Source: Tubiluchus corallicola (Eukaryota; Priapulida; Priapulimorpha; Priapulimorphida; Tubiluchidae). From it: a stretch of 21,859 bases of DNA. Location: the NCBI GenBank assembly GCA_030141605.1, contig JAQGDQ010001149.1, positions 37,501 to 59,359 of the forward strand, in the 5' to 3' direction. This document shows positions 19,207 to 21,859 of the stretch, one piece after another. Position 1 is the first letter of the stretch. Each line of letters begins with the position of its first letter. The notes below the pieces were generated by a model. The model saw only the letters and a list, made by a program, of their open reading frames with translations, had not been told where the DNA came from and made no database searches. Both the position numbers and the translations under genes were made by a program.

Positions 19207-19600
19207 AGATGGCAATGATGAAGATGATGATGATAATGATGATGATGATGGTTGTGATGATGATGATGATGTTGTTGTTGTTGATGTTGATGTTGATGTT
19301 GATAATGACGATGATGATGATGATGAAGATGGTGATGATGATGATGATGATGATCGTTATGATGATGATGATGTTGTTGTTGTTGTTGTTGTTGTTGATG
19401 ATGATGATGATGTTGATGTTGATAATGCCGATGTAATCATCGTAATACGATGGTGATGATGACGTTGTTGTTGTTGCTGATGTTGATAATGACTATGACA
19501 ATAATGATGATGATGATGATGATGGCTATGACGACGACGATGATAATGATGAAGATGACCGATAATAATCATGTTGATGATAATTACAATGACAATCAAG
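19207..19600. repeat. (GAT)n-rich imperfect trinucleotide tract
   Basis: Runs of GAT/ATG alternate with short TTG runs (GTTGTTGTTGATG) and interruptions such as GATAATGACGATG. The segment GTTGATGTTGATAATGACGA near 19288 and a close variant near 19410 suggest block duplication within the tract. Methionine-rich plus and histidine/serine-rich minus frames are by-products. Confidence 0.93.
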
Positions 19601-20063
19601 ATCATACGATGATGCCATGACGATGAGCATGGACAAAGTGGGTATTTGTCCTAATTTGTTTTAGATTGCTTGTTCTTTAATTAACGATAGGATTGTACAC
19701 GTGTATATAAGTTTTGATATGAATTTCGAAGCAACGAACTTTTTAAAGTTTAACATTAAACGTCTTGCTTGCGTTCTAGCGTTGACTCCTTCTGGCCTTT
19801 AATGGAAAAAAGACCACATTTCAGCAGACATTTCGTTTTGCTGGCGATTACGGCCATTTGCGACAACGATTACATCTTTTAAAGAAAATTTTCCAGTTTG
19901 TCATTTTGTGTTGGCATTCAAATGCTGTCCGTCCGTTTGTCTGTCTGTCTGCCCGTCAATAAAAGACGTTTAACTTGTCACGGTTGATTGAGTTGATTAA
20001 CGTCGCATGCCTAGACTATAACAGCAGTGGTCTTTTCTTGCTTTCAATTCATTTGCTTTCCAG

Positions 20064-20286
20064 CTGGGTCAGACATCAATTTCATCTCTGCTAATAGAAT
20101 TGATTTGTCAGTACTCAAGCTTCATTTTACACATAACAGGATTGTCTGTGCTTGGGTGTGTGGATTCAAGGATGGCTTTGTGTACGCTGGCTTCGATCCG
20201 AGGCGTCTAGCAGTCCAACGGACAGTTGAGGCGACAAAAATTTGCCGAGGCAGTAGAATTCTTGGACAGAATTCTATTTGGAGCAG
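20064..20286 (+). CDS. Candidate internal exon of unknown gene, copy B
   Basis: Same sequence as the candidate at 14003-14225, now on the plus strand: acceptor CTTTCCAG ends at 20063 and donor GTGTTT starts at 20287. The frame is intact. Because it sits in a probably derived, inverted copy that lacks neighbouring exons, it would be an orphan even if the original is real. Confidence 0.25.
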
Positions 20287-20541
20287 GTGTTTACTTTTTC
20301 TATATGCTGTTTTGTTTTTATTTATGATTATGTGTTGCACTAGAATTGGTAATTATGTTTATTATAATTGTACTCGCTGTTTTTCGTTGTGTGTAATGCG
20401 TGTAGATTTTTATTACTATGTATTAAAATATGTTCGTTATGTTTTATTATGTATGTATGTTGTGATGGATTATAATTTGTAACTATGTCTATTGTGTATG
20501 ATGGTTGTTGTTCATTGTGTCTTATGCGTCAGATTTTAAAT

Positions 20542-20545
<4 letters not shown>

Positions 20546-20597
<52 letters not shown>
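20546..20597. repeat. (GT)n microsatellite at the palindrome centre
   Basis: A pure GT run joins copy B to the first bases of copy C (GTGTGCGTGTTTAC). The switch in orientation therefore lies inside dinucleotide repeat, where the exact junction cannot be placed. Confidence 0.97.
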
Positions 20598-20601
<4 letters not shown>

Positions 20602-20811
20602 TACTATAAGTATACAATGAAATACTAACTACCGGACTGAAAGTGTCACAACAATAAATTTCTACGTAGGTCCTTGCACCCAAACAACAAAGGACGTTAT
20701 TATTGTTATTATAATTCTTTAATTTAAAAACTATGTACAAAATACATTCCCTGTATTTGTAGGGATATGTTTAACATTTCTGAAAGCATTTACTACGTAG
20801 TAAGCATATTA

Positions 20812-20820
20812 ACACACACA

Positions 20821-20852
<32 letters not shown>

Positions 20853-20880
20853 AACACACCTACACACACACACACGCACA

Positions 20881-20950
<70 letters not shown>
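20812..20950. repeat. (CA)n microsatellite with interruptions, copy C
   Basis: Same interruption pattern as the tract in copy A, with one fewer CGCA unit at its start. Confidence 0.97.
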
Positions 20951-20954
<4 letters not shown>

Positions 20955-21209
20955 ATTTAAAATCTGACGCATAAGACACAATGAACAACAACCATCATAC
21001 ACAATAGACATAGTTACAAATTATAATCCATCACAACATACATACATAATAAAACATAACGAACATATTTTAATACATAGTAATAAAAATCTACACGCAT
21101 TACACACAACGAAAAACAGCGAGTACAATTATAATAAACATAATTACCAATTCTAGTGCAACACATAATCATAAATAAAAACAAAACAGCATATAGAAAA
21201 AGTAAACAC

Positions 21210-21432
21210 CTGCTCCAAATAGAATTCTGTCCAAGAATTCTACTGCCTCGGCAAATTTTTGTCGCCTCAACTGTCCGTTGGACTGCTAGACGCCTCGGAT
21301 CGAAGCCAGCGTACACAAAGCCATCCTTGAATCCACACACCCAAGCACAGACAATCCTGTTATGTGTAAAATGAAGCTTGAGTACTGACAAATCAATTCT
21401 ATTAGCAGAGATGAAATTGATGTCTGACCCAG
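21210..21432 (-). CDS. Candidate internal exon of unknown gene, copy C
   Basis: Identical in translation and in splice borders to 14003-14225, on the minus strand. In this copy the 3' flanking region beyond the CA tract is also preserved, as in A, so A and C are equally complete up to the window end. Confidence 0.28.
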
Positions 21433-21859
21433 CTGGAAAGCAAATGAATTGAAAGCAAGAAAAGACCACTGCTGTTATAGTCTAGGCATGCGACGTTAAT
21501 CAACTCAATCAACCGTGACAAGTTAAACGTCTTTTATTGACGGGCAGACAGACAGACAAACGGACGGACAGCATTTGAATGCCAACACAAAATGACAAAC
21601 TGGAAAATTTTCTTTAAAAGATGTAATCGTTGTCGCAAATGGCCGTAATCGCCAGCAAAACGAAATGTCTGCTGAAATGTGGTCTTTTTTCCATTAAAGG
21701 CCAGAAGGAGTCAACGCTAGAACGCAAGCAAGACGTTTAATGTTAAACTTTAAAAAGTTCGTTGCTTCGAAATTCATATCAAAACTTATATACACGTGTA
21801 CAATCCTATCGTTAATTAAAGAACAAGCAATCTAAAACAAATTAGGACAAATACCCACT

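Larger units (their letters stand above)
19637..20597 (-). repeat. Duplicated block, copy B (inverted; left arm of palindrome)
   Basis: The reverse complement of 19637-20545 corresponds position for position with 20951-21859 (positions in the two arms sum to 41496 at the ends and at both exon borders), then continues into a GT run of about 50 bp that is shorter than the CA run of A and C. The block lacks the part of about 215 bp that lies beyond the CA tract in A and C. Its outer end (19637) is exactly the base where A leaves homology, and the sequence outside it is the flank of the GAT tract, not the LINE. Confidence 0.97.
20591..21859 (+). repeat. Duplicated block, copy C (right arm of palindrome, reaches window end)
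   Basis: Corresponds to 13380-14652 in the same orientation; the offset changes from 7211 to 7207 across the CA tract, so it is four bases shorter there. The final bases ACCCACT at 21853-21859 are the same bases at which copies A and B end, so the window edge coincides with the repeat edge. Confidence 0.97.

Overview
This window looks like a repeat-dominated, AT-rich stretch of nuclear DNA from an invertebrate animal. The reasons are: three decayed 3' ends of non-LTR (LINE) retrotransposons, each with an AATAAA signal and a simple-sequence tail; very long di- and trinucleotide microsatellites; and about seven different minisatellite arrays. There are no dense bacterial-type ORFs and no operons. 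A mollusc or another marine invertebrate would fit, but the sequence alone does not settle the taxon. I find no intact, confidently identifiable protein-coding gene, no tRNA or rRNA, and no CRISPR array.

Layout. 58-748: copy 1 of an unclassified dispersed repeat; an internal fragment recurs at 7917-8216 and an inverted copy at 9158-9846. 1784-2140: composite TTG/ATT/TTATTC microsatellite. 2478-3022: probable, heavily decayed Ty3-type LTR-retrotransposon pol remnant. 3990-4430: CpG- and CRE-rich patch with two overlapping divergent candidate first exons. 5036-5252: degenerate minisatellite. 5640-6090: possible retroelement 3' tail with a hairpin. 6491-6894: 41-bp minisatellite. 7139-7770: 27-bp minisatellite, followed by a 15-bp array (7788-7920) that runs directly into the dispersed repeat. 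10502-10697 and 10753-11163: 38-bp degenerate and 37-bp minisatellites. 12106-12893: minus-strand LINE 3' end with an (AAT)n tail. 14613-15075 and 15538-16062: two plus-strand LINE 3' ends. 16639-17156: about 0.5 kb of (TC)n. 17756-18145: 28-31-bp minisatellite. 19207-19600: (GAT)n-rich tract.

The most striking structure is a block of about 1.27 kb present three times: direct at 13380-14652 (A), inverted and shorter at 19637-20597 (B), and direct at 20591-21859 (C). B and C face each other as a palindrome with arms of about 0.95 kb around a spacer of about 0.3 kb. Where I compared them the copies differ only in CA-repeat length. All three stop at the same base, inside the LINE reading frame that continues only in copy A, and for copy C that base is the last base of the window. 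This is either a very recent inverted segmental duplication or an assembly artefact at a contig end. Each copy carries a 223-nt exon-like segment with a strong acceptor and a GT donor; its protein family is unknown to me.

There is no gene system here in which parts work together. The biology on show is repeat birth and turnover: LINE tails next to microsatellites, higher-order minisatellite structure, and recent inverted duplication.
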